64,000 nucleotides of DNA from Nostoc sp. TCL240-02 (GTDB lineage: Bacteria; Cyanobacteriota; Cyanobacteriia; Cyanobacteriales; Nostocaceae): positions 2,356,501-2,420,500 of the forward strand of contig NZ_CP040094.1 in assembly GCF_013343235.1 (NCBI RefSeq). The letters are read 5' to 3'. The notes under the pieces are model-generated. The model saw only the letters and a program-made list of their open reading frames with translations, did not search any database and was not told the DNA's origin. A program made the position numbers and the translations under genes. Below, in pieces: positions 1-9,110 of the stretch (position 1 is the stretch's first letter; the number at the start of each line of letters is the position of its first letter).

Positions 1-299
1 TTGCGATCGCACGATACATTGTCCCCAAAGGTAGCATAGCTGTCAACGGCATCAGTCTCACAGTAGCCGCTTATGACTCAGAACTCTCTCAGTTCAAGGT
101 GGCGGTAATTCCCCTCACATATAGCGAGACAAATCTTCGCTATTTGGTTGCTGGGAGTTTGGTGAATTTAGAAGGGGATATTCTCGGCAAATACGTCGAA
201 AAATTCCTTTACTCTGGCAACCAAAACACCACAGCCCATCATGAAACAAGTCTAGATGGCATTACACCCGCATTCTTAGCAGAACACGGGTATTTGTAA
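1..299 (+). CDS. ribE: Riboflavin synthase, alpha subunit (3' part)
   Basis: The reading frame is open from the window edge (first full codon at base 3) to the TAA at 297-299, so the 5' part lies outside. The visible C-terminal ~98 residues contain the second lumazine-binding-domain signature VPKGSIAVNGISLTV and end in LAEHGYL. Riboflavin synthase dismutates two 6,7-dimethyl-8-ribityllumazine molecules to riboflavin and an aminopyrimidine in the cytosol. An internal GTG at 99 could be taken for a start, but the conserved motif lies upstream of it, so the gene is truncated by the window rather than short. A G/C-rich heptamer repeat tract follows the stop. The family call is confident; the missing part cannot be judged. 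Confidence 0.88.
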   Translation, partial: AIARYIVPKGSIAVNGISLTVAAYDSELSQFKVAVIPLTYSETNLRYLVAGSLVNLEGDILGKYVEKFLYSGNQNTTAHHETSLDGITPAFLAEHGYL

Positions 300-300
300 G

Positions 301-425
301 TGGGAATAGGGAATGGGGAATTGGGCACTGGGCATTGGGTATGCGGCATTGGAAAGAGGGGAAAGAGCTAATTTTTTATTCTTCCCCTGCTCCCTCTACC
401 CCCTGCCCCCCTGCCCCCTGCCCCT
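301..425. repeat. Short tandem heptamer-like repeat tract
   Basis: Degenerate GGGAATT/GGGCATT units run at 301-360, then a C-rich CCCCTGC series to about 425. The tract lies between the convergent ribE and M23 genes. It resembles the short tandemly repeated repetitive sequences common in Nostocales; no function is evident. Confidence 0.6.
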
Positions 426-434
426 CAGCTTCTT

Positions 435-1985
435 CTAGCTGCCTGGTTCTTGGCTTACCTGAGCAGTTTGCAAGCCTCTCACTAACTGGCTGAGGGCGCT
501 TTGTAATTGCACGCCTGGGTCAGTAGCAATCCACCCGTTCGGTGTTAGGTGGCGGACTTCAAAGTGCAGGTGAGGGCCTGTGGATGCCCCAGTGCTGCCA
601 ACTAGCCCAATGACAGTTCCAGGTTGTACCCACTGACCAGGTTTAACAAGGATTTCTGACATGTGACCGTAGAGAGTTTGTTCAGCCGATTTGTGATTGA
701 GAATAACGGTTAAACCATAACCGCCCAACCAGTTAGCAGTTTCGACTTGACCAGCAGCAGCAGCTAAAACTGGTGTTCCCGTAGGCGCACCTAAGTCTGT
801 ACCAGCATGGAAGCGTTGATTACCTGTGATTGGGTGAACTCGCCAACCAAACAAAGAAGTAATAGGAGCGGGGATAGATAGGGGATACATCATTCCCGTA
901 CCACTATAGGCGACTGTACCCGTGTAAGGTATTTGCGGCAATACTGATGCTAGTGAGAAGTCGTAAGCTACGTTGCTGGGACGGGGTGCAATGTTGCCAT
1001 CTGCCATTGGTGGCGGTAAAGTCCCGCCACTGGGTGCGATGGGAGTTGCACTCACTCTTGTGGGGCTGAACTCGCTAGGACTCGGGATAAACCGATTTGG
1101 GCGATATGCGGTCTTGGTGTCACCACTATAACCATTTTGAGCCGCACGCCATCTGCTGTTGTTGCCAGTCGTTGCAGCTTGCCGCGTGGTCGGAACGACT
1201 GGCAATTGGGCGTTTTGACTTCTTCTTAGCCAATTAGGTGCTACTTTACCATTAGAATCAGCCACATTCTTTTGGGGTACTTTGGCGCAAACGCCGCCTA
1301 ATACGCTTTGTCCTGAAGGCAAAATGGCTTGGCAACCACTAGAGCGTTCTGTGAGAATTACAGAATTTGGTGCTTGATAAGTACCTGTGGCACCACTGTC
1401 ATAACTATTAGGATCAATATAGGCGTTATTATAATCCTTGGTTTTACCTGGCGTTGCACTAACAGAACTGTTGGAGTTATTCGATGGTTGAGCAACTTCT
1501 GGGAGTTTTTCAGGTGCATAGCGGACAGGGGTATTGGGTTTTTCCTGTCTCACCCTTGCAGGAGTAACCTGGGAGGTTTCTACTTTGGGCTTTTGTCTGA
1601 TAATAACAACAGGTTCAGCAGCTTCGATTTTGGGCGTAGACTGCCTAACTGGTTCTTTTGATTGAGCTACCTCTGGCTTGCGTAGTCTCTGTTTTAGTCT
1701 GGCTCGCCGTTGGGAAAATTCCGGTTGCGCTTGAACTGCTTCGGGTGCAACAGCCTGTTTTTTAACTAGATTTGGAACTACTGTTGGCTGGGAAGTTTCA
1801 ACAGTGGGAACGATGTTATCTACTTGTGTTTCCGTTTGGGCAAACACAAAGCCGCCGCTGAGAAGGCTGACGCTACTCAGCCAACAGAGGCTCTGAGCTG
1901 GTAGTGTTGAGGCAAAACGTTTTTTTGTTAGACCTTGCTGCCATAAATGCAAACGATGATGGGCAGAATTATTGCGCTGCGTCAT
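435..1985 (-). CDS. M23-family (LytM-type) murein endopeptidase
   Basis: The 516-residue protein has an N-terminal basic stretch and a hydrophobic segment at about residues 28-50, probably a signal peptide or anchor. A long low-complexity Pro/Val/Gln/Thr-rich region follows to about residue 360, then a C-terminal M23 peptidase domain. The zinc motif is seen as FHAGTDLGAPTGTPV (H393), then LYGHM and HLHFEV (H472, H474), so the catalytic ligands look intact. Such enzymes cleave peptide cross-links in periplasmic peptidoglycan; in filamentous cyanobacteria related proteins act in septum or nanopore remodelling, which is only an analogy here. The extended linker may let the domain reach the murein layer. 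It is convergent with ribE; birA follows upstream on the same strand after about 90 bp. Confidence 0.85.
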   Translation of the reverse strand: MTQRNNSAHHRLHLWQQGLTKKRFASTLPAQSLCWLSSVSLLSGGFVFAQTETQVDNIVPTVETSQPTVVPNLVKKQAVAPEAVQAQPEFSQRRARLKQRLRKPEVAQSKEPVRQSTPKIEAAEPVVIIRQKPKVETSQVTPARVRQEKPNTPVRYAPEKLPEVAQPSNNSNSSVSATPGKTKDYNNAYIDPNSYDSGATGTYQAPNSVILTERSSGCQAILPSGQSVLGGVCAKVPQKNVADSNGKVAPNWLRRSQNAQLPVVPTTRQAATTGNNSRWRAAQNGYSGDTKTAYRPNRFIPSPSEFSPTRVSATPIAPSGGTLPPPMADGNIAPRPSNVAYDFSLASVLPQIPYTGTVAYSGTGMMYPLSIPAPITSLFGWRVHPITGNQRFHAGTDLGAPTGTPVLAAAAGQVETANWLGGYGLTVILNHKSAEQTLYGHMSEILVKPGQWVQPGTVIGLVGSTGASTGPHLHFEVRHLTPNGWIATDPGVQLQSALSQLVRGLQTAQVSQEPGS

Positions 1986-2075
1986 TTGTTCTCTCAGTTG
2001 TGAGTAATTAGCCTAAAGAGATGATGCTAGTGGTTTGTCTTGCCCAAAGAGCGAAATTTTGAACAAACCTCAAAT

Positions 2076-2894
2076 TTAAACGGAAGATTTATGGTACCCC
2101 AAACTGATTGTACCGGGTTGAATATAAATTTCCGGTGTAATTAGTTCCTTTGTATCATGTGTTTCTAAATCAACTCGTAAATTTCCTTGAGGTGTCACCC
2201 CAACTACAGTACCTAAAAGATTATTGACGTACACCCGATCGCCCATGTTTGTCAACAAGTCAAGATAGCGAGACAAGAGTATGCTTACTCCTTCTTGCTG
2301 AAGGCACTCTATACCGGATTCTATTCCCAGTAAGACTTTAGAGGTGAGCATTTCCAGACAAGAGATTGGTCTGAAATCTTGCAAAGCTTGCCACGATTCC
2401 AGATTAATTCCAGTTTCGGGGACTGGATTTATCCAGTTAATACCAACACCAATCACTGCTTGGGTAATTTGTCCTTTGTTTACTTTGGTTTCTGTCAAAA
2501 TGCCGCCTAGTTTGCGACCATTTAAAACTAAATCATTGGGCCATTTTATCCCAACATCTATACCACAATGGCGCAATTGAGAGGCAATTCCCCAAGCAGT
2601 AGCGAAGGTTAGCTGGTAGCTGTCAGTAGCCTCTATTTTGTGGTCGAAAGAAATCGCCACGGAAACATATAATCCCCCAACTGGAGAAATCCACTCACGT
2701 CCCCATTGTCCTCGCCCAGCAGATTGAACAGTTGCGATGACTACTGTTCCTGAAATAGCCCCTTGGTGGAGTAAGTTCCAGAGGGTTTGGTTGGTTGAGG
2801 AGACGCTTTCAAAAAAGTGAAGGGAAAATGGTAAATATGTATACTTACGCCCTGCTTGCAAGGCTGTTTCTAAGTTTTGCAGATTAAATCCCAC
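2076..2894 (-). CDS. birA: Biotin--[acetyl-CoA-carboxylase] ligase
   Basis: The 272-residue protein has the biotin protein ligase hallmarks SAGRGQWGREW (biotinyl-AMP loop) and GIKWPNDLVL (KWPND, catalytic lysine), and a short C-terminal SH3-like domain. It activates biotin with ATP and transfers it to the biotin carboxyl carrier protein of acetyl-CoA carboxylase, the source of malonyl-CoA for fatty acids and for the polyketide-type synthase encoded later in this window. There is no N-terminal helix-turn-helix, so this is the catalytic-only class and not the bifunctional repressor. It is divergent from pgeF with only 71 bp between starts, so the two promoters share that space. Confidence 0.92.
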   Translation of the reverse strand: MGFNLQNLETALQAGRKYTYLPFSLHFFESVSSTNQTLWNLLHQGAISGTVVIATVQSAGRGQWGREWISPVGGLYVSVAISFDHKIEATDSYQLTFATAWGIASQLRHCGIDVGIKWPNDLVLNGRKLGGILTETKVNKGQITQAVIGVGINWINPVPETGINLESWQALQDFRPISCLEMLTSKVLLGIESGIECLQQEGVSILLSRYLDLLTNMGDRVYVNNLLGTVVGVTPQGNLRVDLETHDTKELITPEIYIQPGTISLGYHKSSV

Positions 2895-2965
2895 AGCAAT
2901 TAACCCAAATTCCGTTGTTCAAGTTAGCATTGATTGGCTGATGAGTGATTTTTGTTTAGGTTTGG

Positions 2966-3754
2966 TTGAAGATGCACACTTGGCACTGGCGCAATTGGGA
3001 AGGACTGCCTTATTTAACTTGTAGTATTCTGGAACATTGGCATCACGGCTTCTTTACCCAGCAGTTTTGGCCGCGATCGCCACAAGTTATCACAGAAGTA
3101 TTGCAACCAGAGGCATCAGTCTATCGCTTAAAGCAGGTTCATGGCAATACTGTTCTCACCCCCCAAGAAGTTGAAAGCTTCTTAAGCACTGCTGAGGAAG
3201 ATTTAGCATCGGCGGATGGTTTAATGAGCGAGCAGCCTCTCCAAGCCGTTTGGGTAGCTAGTGCAGATTGTACACCCGTGCTGATTGGGGATGTGAAAAC
3301 TGGACGGGTGGCAGCATTACACGCGGGTTGGCGGGGGACTGCGAAGAAGATTGTGCCCCTAGCGATCGCTAGATTACAATCTCAAGGCAGCAAACTCGAT
3401 GATTTACGCATTGCGTTGGGCCCTGCGATCGCTGGTGAGGTTTACCAAGTCTCTATCGAAGTGGCTGCCGAAATTGGAGCTAGTATTATACCAGATAATG
3501 AGGAAAAAATCATTCAAGCATTGCATGAATTACCCAATTCACCCTTATTGGAAGATCCTAATCCCGGAAAAGTCAGGTTAGATGTGCGGCGAGTGAATAC
3601 CTTACAACTGGAAAATATTGGGATTAGTGCAGAACAAATTGCGATCGCACCTTATTGTACTTTCCAAACTCCAGAGCATTTCTTTTCTTACCGCCGAGAG
3701 CAAGAAAAAAAAGTTCAGTGGTCAGGGATTGTTAGCAGTAAAACGAATTCCTAG
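2966..3754 (+). CDS. pgeF: Peptidoglycan editing factor PgeF (YfiH/laccase-domain family)
   Basis: The 262-residue protein belongs to the YfiH (formerly multicopper polyphenol oxidase) family. The conserved His/Cys metal and active-site positions are visible: QVHGNTV, SADCTPVLIGD, ALHAGWRGT, and the C-terminal PYCTFQTPEHFFSYRR. In other bacteria PgeF removes mis-incorporated residues from UDP-MurNAc precursors, and purine nucleoside activity has also been reported for the family. The start is ATG 2966; ATG 2972 is equally possible because the family similarity begins near the HTWHWRNWEG stretch. Two HIP1 sites lie within the gene. It is divergent from birA. Confidence 0.88.
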   Translation: MKMHTWHWRNWEGLPYLTCSILEHWHHGFFTQQFWPRSPQVITEVLQPEASVYRLKQVHGNTVLTPQEVESFLSTAEEDLASADGLMSEQPLQAVWVASADCTPVLIGDVKTGRVAALHAGWRGTAKKIVPLAIARLQSQGSKLDDLRIALGPAIAGEVYQVSIEVAAEIGASIIPDNEEKIIQALHELPNSPLLEDPNPGKVRLDVRRVNTLQLENIGISAEQIAIAPYCTFQTPEHFFSYRREQEKKVQWSGIVSSKTNS

Positions 3755-3803
3755 CATTCACATATGTTTTAGCCGATGAAGCGATCGCTTCATCAGCTTG
3801 GAT

Positions 3804-3956
3804 TCAATATATAAATTCGCCATGTTGTGGATCAAAAATACGATATTTTAACTGATGACAGAGATCCTGAATAATTCTCAAATCGCACTTGCTAACATGG
3901 GGCGAGATATGAATTGTAGTTGTATGGCGATCGCCATACAAGTGATATTCCTTCAA
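3804..3956 (-). pseudogene. Small ORF of about 50 residues, probable gene remnant
   Basis: Between pgeF and the SnoaL-like gene, the minus strand encodes about 50 residues from a TTG (3954-3956) to TGA (3804-3806). The composition looks coding-like: His- and Tyr-rich, ending IFDPQHGEFIY. An in-frame stop lies a few codons upstream and no ATG is available, so it is either a very small gene with a TTG start or the 3' remnant of a larger one. A HIP1 site lies inside. The family was not recognised. Confidence 0.3.
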
Positions 3957-4006
3957 GTTTTTCCATCATCCCAATACGGACAGCACATTTTTAAATCATT
4001 GGTCGT

Positions 4007-4429
4007 TCAATATTGAATTTGCTGCATCAGACCTGCCGCGTCGGAAACCGACCAATGCTCTGTAATCTTTCCGTCTTGAACCCGATCGATTCGGATCACC
4101 GATGTCGAGATGTGCTTGCCTGTCGGCAGAATACCGTAGAACACGCCACTGTGTGTCCCTTGGCTAGTGATGTATGTCGCAATTCGATCGCCTTCTGCCA
4201 CCTGCTGCACGATCTCAATCTGGATGTCGGGGAAAGCGGAGAAAAAATCATCAAAGAATGAATCATGATAGATCAGAAGCGCATTAAGACCGCGATTGTC
4301 TGTTCCTGACATCGCATGGTTTACACAATCTTCTGCCCAGAAATCTTTCAATGCCGAGAGATCGCGACCGTTCCAAACCACTTGGATAAAGTTCTGGATG
4401 ATTTGTTTGTTTTTATCAATGTCGCTCAT
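4007..4429 (-). CDS. SnoaL-like polyketide cyclase / ester cyclase family protein
   Basis: The 140-residue single-domain protein has the NTF2-like/SnoaL pattern: an N-terminal helix with IIQNFIQVVWNGRDLSAL, a central FPDIQIEIVQQVAEGDRIA, and a C-terminal KITEHWSVSDAAGLMQQI. The family includes aldol cyclases acting on polyketides as well as many uncharacterised ester-cyclase-like proteins, and the substrate cannot be inferred from the sequence. It is a single gene with its own short upstream region; its neighbours (a GT87 gene and a remnant ORF) give no metabolic clue. It is too distant from the HGL synthase, and of too general a family, to link with it. Confidence 0.75.
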   Translation of the reverse strand: MSDIDKNKQIIQNFIQVVWNGRDLSALKDFWAEDCVNHAMSGTDNRGLNALLIYHDSFFDDFFSAFPDIQIEIVQQVAEGDRIATYITSQGTHSGVFYGILPTGKHISTSVIRIDRVQDGKITEHWSVSDAAGLMQQIQY

Positions 4430-4543
4430 CAGCTTTTCTCCAGAGAATAGTCTTACATTGAGCCGTATTATACAACTTCAAAAAGCCTGAATGAATCTGT
4501 TGACTTGGACGCTGAAAAATCAATCTAAAACTTTAATCTGCCT

Positions 4544-5992
4544 CTAGACTATCTGTTTTTGACGCACTGAACCAATTGCTAAGACTAAAATACTCAGAGT
4601 AATTCCGAGAATTGCATAACTCGGTAGGGCGAAGATAGTTACTTTCAGCAAGTAGGGTAATTCCCCTGCTTTCACATTCCAGTGGTTTGCTAGAGAGCCA
4701 ATGAGCCAGCCATGAATAACTGCTGTTTGCACTGCTAAAAAACAAACTCCTGCTAACCAAACAGACATTCTTTTCATAGAGTATTTACAATACCTGATTT
4801 GATATAACAAATCATTAAGTAAAAAAACAACAGCAGGTATCAACATCACAGTACTAGTTTGCTGTGAATAGTTAATGGCAATACTTAAGCAAGAAACTAG
4901 TACCATTTCGGCTAAGTATATTTCTTTTGACCAGGCTATAAGAGATTGTTGCAGATACCAATACCAACCCACAAAACCAACAAGTATCAGGACAATAAAG
5001 TCTGACAATAGCTTGGCAAATAATGGATTATTGGGTAATAATCTTGGGCCCACTACCATCAAATCTAGGCGAGTAATTGAAAGATAAGGACTATTTGATG
5101 GATCGTTAAGCCAGAGTACAAATCCACGAGTTGTATCTGGTAGGTATTGTGTCAAAGAATTGCCCGTCAAGGCTAAACCTAAAAATACTAGAGAAGTTCC
5201 TGTGAGAACAGATATAAAAACTAAAGAAAACCGTCTTTTTAGTAGAAAATACAGAATGAATAATACAGCTAATGTTGGTTTGCAAACGGCAATACCCAAG
5301 CAAATTCCTGCTAGGATATCCTGATATTTTCTAGCTAAGATAAACATCCATAAAATGAGAACTGCAACGAAAATAGCAAGATTACCAACTTGAAGATCGC
5401 GAACTAAGCCATAAATTAACGCACTTGAGATTATGCAAATAGTTCTGAAAGCTGGCGACTTCGATTCTAGCAGGATATTTGCTCCCCACAAGGCCAAGCC
5501 GATTGCTAATATGTGCATCACAATCCAGATTGTAAATGCAGTATCGCTCGAAAAATAACCAAGAAACCAGATAAGAGGAATAATATTAGGTGGATAAACA
5601 AATGGTGGAATAAATCCACACGTCTTAGTTAGGCTACAAAAACTTTGGTTAAAAATCTCAACATTAAAAGGACTCAAATACTGATGAGCCAATTTACTCG
5701 CTACATAAAACCACTTAAAATCCCATAAAGGTGGATTTGGTTGATTTAGGAAATAAACTAGCCAACCTGTATAGCAGAGAAATCTTGTTAATACTAATGC
5801 AACAACTGTTTGGATGATAAAGTTAACAACTGGTTGACGAAGAAATTGCATCAAGCGTTGGATCGCAGAAGATTTTAGAAATAAACAATTTTTCCAAGCT
5901 GCCTTATCCTCATCGTCTAGTCGCCAATTATTTTTGAGAACCAATGCAACTACAATTACTATAATTAGGTTCCAAAAACCAAAGTTTATCAT
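4544..5992 (-). CDS. GT87-type polyprenyl-phosphate-dependent mannosyltransferase family membrane protein
   Basis: The 482-residue protein is very hydrophobic, with roughly ten to twelve predicted membrane helices. Its pattern matches glycosyltransferase family 87 / DUF2029: an early conserved acidic region with DFKWFYVASKLA and YPPNIIPLIWFLG, and later GICLGIAVCKPTLAVLFILYF with KP after a helix. GT-C enzymes of this fold transfer a sugar from a polyprenyl-phosphate donor on the outer face of the cytoplasmic membrane. The acceptor is unknown. A second surface-polysaccharide gene, csaB, follows upstream after 149 bp of AT-rich sequence on the same strand, suggesting a role in envelope glycans. 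The weakest part of the call is the precise sugar. Confidence 0.75.
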   Translation of the reverse strand: MINFGFWNLIIVIVVALVLKNNWRLDDEDKAAWKNCLFLKSSAIQRLMQFLRQPVVNFIIQTVVALVLTRFLCYTGWLVYFLNQPNPPLWDFKWFYVASKLAHQYLSPFNVEIFNQSFCSLTKTCGFIPPFVYPPNIIPLIWFLGYFSSDTAFTIWIVMHILAIGLALWGANILLESKSPAFRTICIISSALIYGLVRDLQVGNLAIFVAVLILWMFILARKYQDILAGICLGIAVCKPTLAVLFILYFLLKRRFSLVFISVLTGTSLVFLGLALTGNSLTQYLPDTTRGFVLWLNDPSNSPYLSITRLDLMVVGPRLLPNNPLFAKLLSDFIVLILVGFVGWYWYLQQSLIAWSKEIYLAEMVLVSCLSIAINYSQQTSTVMLIPAVVFLLNDLLYQIRYCKYSMKRMSVWLAGVCFLAVQTAVIHGWLIGSLANHWNVKAGELPYLLKVTIFALPSYAILGITLSILVLAIGSVRQKQIV

Positions 5993-6141
5993 CAGAACGA
6001 ACTCAAAAATTCTTTATATATATCCTAAATAACATAATAGGTACACTTTTTTATAAAAAATGCTTAGGTAATTTTATAATAAATTTACAAAAATTTGATA
6101 ATTATCGATATATAGTTCTTTATATTTATTGCTAAAGAGGC

Positions 6142-7188
6142 TCAAAGAAAAGCTTGACTCAATAGCTCGCGGTGCATTAATGCCCTATCTACTAAATATT
6201 GGATTTTATCTGGTGATAACGGATCGCCATTAGCATAATGCTCCATCCAAGTTAAACTAATCAAATTGGGATCGTCGGGTAAACTCGCCAAATCCCACCC
6301 AGGCATTTCTAAGTCTTCCATGAGACGATTTACCTTGGGATCATAACTAAGAGCAAAGCAGCGACAACCTTCAGATGCAGCCATAATCAAGCTGTGTAGG
6401 CGCATCCCAATTGCCATTTCCACGCCGCGAAATACACCTTTCAAAAGTTGTGGATCTTCCAGACATAAAATCTGGCTGACATCTTTAAGGTGAGGTTGAA
6501 TAGCTTCGGCAATACTTAAATCTTCACTTTTTTGAAATGGCAGTAGTAAAATGAAAGCTTGCGTAGCTTTTTGAAAGTCAACCAAAGCACGGGTTAAATT
6601 TGCCAGACGGGTTTCGGTAAGCTGGGGATGCGATCGCAACGTTACCGCAACTCTCGGCGCAGGTAAATCCCAAAGTCCCGGTACTGGTTTCGATTCCAAC
6701 GCCCAAACCGGGTCAGGAGCTATAATACAAGGAATTTGCCAATCAGATAATAAAGCAGCACTGGCGCGATCGCGGACACTAACTTTGGTACAATTACCAA
6801 AGGTTTGCCGCGCTAACCAACGAGTTTGCGGACGCACCAACGGGCCAATACCCTGCGCCCAAGCAACAGTTTTCAAACCCATTTTCTGCGCCAATGCCAT
6901 CATTCCCCCATAATAAAAGGGGCTAATAGTGCTGGTAACATCTTGAATAAGACTCCCGCCGCCCCAAATCAAGGCATCACTTGAGCGTAAAGCTTGCAGC
7001 ACAGTTAAGGGGGCCATGCGATCGAAAGTTTCTACATTGTAGCGATCGCGCGTTTCCTCTGGATTTCCCGAAAGTACCACAGGGGTTACGTGAGATGGTA
7101 ACATTTGCAAGAGCGTTGCTAACAAAGCCTCGTCACCACCATTACCTTTACCGTAATACCCAGACAATAACGCCCGCATCTTGACCAT
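6142..7188 (-). CDS. csaB: Polysaccharide pyruvyl transferase CsaB
   Basis: The 348-residue protein has an N-terminal GYYGKGNGGDEALL motif, a WGGGSLIQD loop and the C-terminal AIGMRLHSLIMA motif characteristic of the CsaB / polysaccharide pyruvyl transferase family. CsaB adds a pyruvyl ketal to a cell-wall polysaccharide, which in Gram-positive bacteria anchors S-layer proteins; cyanobacterial members are common and probably modify secreted or wall glycans. Two starts are possible, ATG 7188 or the in-frame ATG at 7179 (MRALLSG), which fits the family better. It is divergent from the DUF2499 gene across about 200 bp containing a short direct repeat of TTTTGGATTTTAGA. Confidence 0.85.
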   Translation of the reverse strand: MVKMRALLSGYYGKGNGGDEALLATLLQMLPSHVTPVVLSGNPEETRDRYNVETFDRMAPLTVLQALRSSDALIWGGGSLIQDVTSTISPFYYGGMMALAQKMGLKTVAWAQGIGPLVRPQTRWLARQTFGNCTKVSVRDRASAALLSDWQIPCIIAPDPVWALESKPVPGLWDLPAPRVAVTLRSHPQLTETRLANLTRALVDFQKATQAFILLLPFQKSEDLSIAEAIQPHLKDVSQILCLEDPQLLKGVFRGVEMAIGMRLHSLIMAASEGCRCFALSYDPKVNRLMEDLEMPGWDLASLPDDPNLISLTWMEHYANGDPLSPDKIQYLVDRALMHRELLSQAFL

Positions 7189-7386
7189 TTTGGATTTTAG
7201 ATTTTGGATTTTAGATTAACAACTTTTTTTAAAACGTTGATGCCATCCTGCCAATAAAAGATGAATTGTATTGTAGGAAAATAAGACCATAGAAAAACAA
7301 AAAGATTAATACTATTGATTCTTAACTCCAGTACAGACGCTAAATTCCGCGTCTTTAATTCCTAACTTATAACTCCTAACTTTCTT

Positions 7387-7722
7387 ATGCACACCCTATC
7401 GATTCCCACCTGGATTATTCATATTTCTAGCGTTATAGAGTGGATTGTTGCCATTTGGTTAATCTGGACTTACGGCGAACTCACTAATAACCGCAATTGG
7501 TGGGGATTGTCCTTTGCTATGTTACCAGCTTTAGTTAGCGCTATGTGTGCTTGTACCTGGCATTATTTTGACAACGCTGAATCTCTGGAATGGCTGGTAA
7601 CACTTCAAGCTACCATGACCTTAGTTGGTAATTTTACGCTTTGGGCAGCAGCGTTTTTGGTCTGGCGTTCTACCAAATCTTCTAACACTGTTGAACCAGA
7701 ACCTATCAAATTAGAGCAATGA
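7387..7722 (+). CDS. Ycf49-like DUF2499 membrane protein
   Basis: The 111-residue protein has three predicted membrane helices, with the conserved features WIIHISSVIEWIVAIWLIW and CTWHYFDN. This matches the DUF2499 (Ycf49-like) family, found in cyanobacteria and some algal plastids; the function is unknown. The stop overlaps the start of the next gene by four bases (ATGA), so the two are almost certainly co-translated. The restriction of the family to oxygenic phototrophs suggests a thylakoid or pigment-related role, which is inference only. Confidence 0.75.
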   Translation: MHTLSIPTWIIHISSVIEWIVAIWLIWTYGELTNNRNWWGLSFAMLPALVSAMCACTWHYFDNAESLEWLVTLQATMTLVGNFTLWAAAFLVWRSTKSSNTVEPEPIKLEQ

Positions 7723-8018
7723 TTTCTAAAGAAACCCTGTTTGCACTTTCACTGTTTCCCTATTTGGGTTTCTTGTGGTTTATCAGCCGGAGTCCACAAA
7801 TGCCGCGTTTAGCGCTGTATGGATTTTACGGTACTCTCGTTTTTGTGGCTATCACCATCCCAGCCGGAATTTACGCCCAATTGCATTATGGCGAGTCTTT
7901 GGCCAATGTAGATTGGTTGCACGGTGGTGCAGAATTATTTTTGACTCTTTCTAACATCTTGCTTGTGCTAGGTTTTGGGCAAGCTGTCAGGCAATTACAA
8001 ATCAAAAATCAAAAATAG
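7719..8018 (+). CDS. DUF3593 small membrane protein
   Basis: The 99-residue protein has three hydrophobic segments; LFALSLFPYLGFLWFISRS and the region around AGIYAQLHYGESLANVDWLHGGAELFLTLSN are the recognisable parts. It matches the cyanobacterial DUF3593 family of unknown function. The start codon ATG overlaps the stop of the preceding Ycf49-like gene, and the two families commonly occur side by side, which suggests a membrane complex. hisA starts 54 bp downstream and may be read through from the same promoter. Confidence 0.7.
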   Translation: MISKETLFALSLFPYLGFLWFISRSPQMPRLALYGFYGTLVFVAITIPAGIYAQLHYGESLANVDWLHGGAELFLTLSNILLVLGFGQAVRQLQIKNQK

Positions 8019-8072
8019 AAACCCCAGCGCTAGCTAGGGTTTTGATTGCATTGAGTTATGAGGGACAAATAA

Positions 8073-8846
8073 ATGGATGTAATTCCAGCAATTGATTTAC
8101 TAGAAGGTCGATGTGTGCGACTGTATCAGGGGGACTACGATCGCTCGCAAGTTTTTAGCGAAAATCCCGTTGATGTAGCCAAACAGTGGGTCGATCAGGG
8201 TGCTAATAGACTGCACATAGTTGATTTAGATGGTGCCAAAGCGGGTAAAGTAGTAAACCTGGGAGCAATTGAAGCGATCGCTCACGCGGTGTCAGTACCC
8301 ATTGAAATTGGTGGAGGATTGCGCGATCGCACCAGCGTACAACAATTATTCAATCTAGGCATACAGTGGGCAATTCTCGGAACCATCGCCGTAGAACAAC
8401 CCCAGCTAGTACAAGAACTGTGTGCAGAATTTCCTGGACAGATTATTATTGGCATTGATGCCCGTAATGGTCAAGTCGCAACTCGCGGTTGGTTAGAAAC
8501 CTCAGAAGTTTTAGCAACCCAACTAGCTGTACAAATGCAAGAATTGGGTGCAGCCGCCATCATTTACACAGATATTCACCGAGATGGTACTCTCATCGGC
8601 CCAAATTTAGAAGCTTTGCGAGAACTTGCGGCGGTAATTTCCATCCCGATAATTGCCTCTGGCGGTGTAAGTTCTCTCACCGATTTGTTGAGTTTGTTGG
8701 CGTTAGAACCTCAAGGCGTGACTGGTGTAATTGTTGGACGTGCTTTGTATACTGGGGATATTTTACTCAAAGAAGCATTACGAGCGATCGGGCCTGGGCG
8801 GATTCAAGATATTCCACCCGATCTAGGTTTTTCTAGTTTTGCTTGA
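8073..8846 (+). CDS. hisA: 1-(5-phosphoribosyl)-5-[(5-phosphoribosylamino)methylideneamino]imidazole-4-carboxamide isomerase
   Basis: The 257-residue TIM-barrel protein has the N-terminal [22 protein letters not shown] containing the catalytic Asp (AIDL), the phosphate-binding IGGGLRD and ASGGVSS loops, and the second acidic site in YTDIHRDGT. It carries out the Amadori isomerisation of ProFAR to PRFAR, the fourth step of histidine synthesis. The length is standard. Its upstream neighbours are two membrane protein genes of unrelated families. hisC lies elsewhere in the window, so histidine genes are scattered as usual in cyanobacteria. Three HIP1-type sites are visible in the gene. Confidence 0.95.
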   Translation: MDVIPAIDLLEGRCVRLYQGDYDRSQVFSENPVDVAKQWVDQGANRLHIVDLDGAKAGKVVNLGAIEAIAHAVSVPIEIGGGLRDRTSVQQLFNLGIQWAILGTIAVEQPQLVQELCAEFPGQIIIGIDARNGQVATRGWLETSEVLATQLAVQMQELGAAAIIYTDIHRDGTLIGPNLEALRELAAVISIPIIASGGVSSLTDLLSLLALEPQGVTGVIVGRALYTGDILLKEALRAIGPGRIQDIPPDLGFSSFA

Positions 8847-8929
8847 TTATATAGAGCAATCGGCTTTTAGTTGAGATTTTGGCGATTTAGAAAAGCCTTT
8901 TTAAAGTAACTTCAAAAATCTTTTTTCTC

Positions 8930-9051
8930 TCTGTGTTACGGACACTTTGTTCAAGTCGGGAAACCCGCCCATGCAAGTGTCCTCCTCTGTGTCTGGAGTG
9001 GTTAAATAAATTACTTTTAAACCGCAGAGGCGCAGAGAACACAGAGGTAAG
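8930..9051. repeat. Interspersed palindromic repeat with AACCGCAGAGGCGCAGAG core
   Basis: Between hisA and the PEP-CTERM gene an inverted pair GGACACTT / AAGTGTCC (8940-8982) is nested beside CTCTGTGT-type arms. AACCGCAGAGGCGCAGAG then follows at 9021-9049. The AACCGC...GAGG core belongs to the same family seen at 25.8, 27.8, 32.8 and 54.2 kb in this window. Confidence 0.65.
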
Positions 9052-9110
9052 AGGTTAAAAAGAGATTTGTTGACCAATCTTTTTACCCACCTTGAAAGGG
9101 CTAGTCCTAA

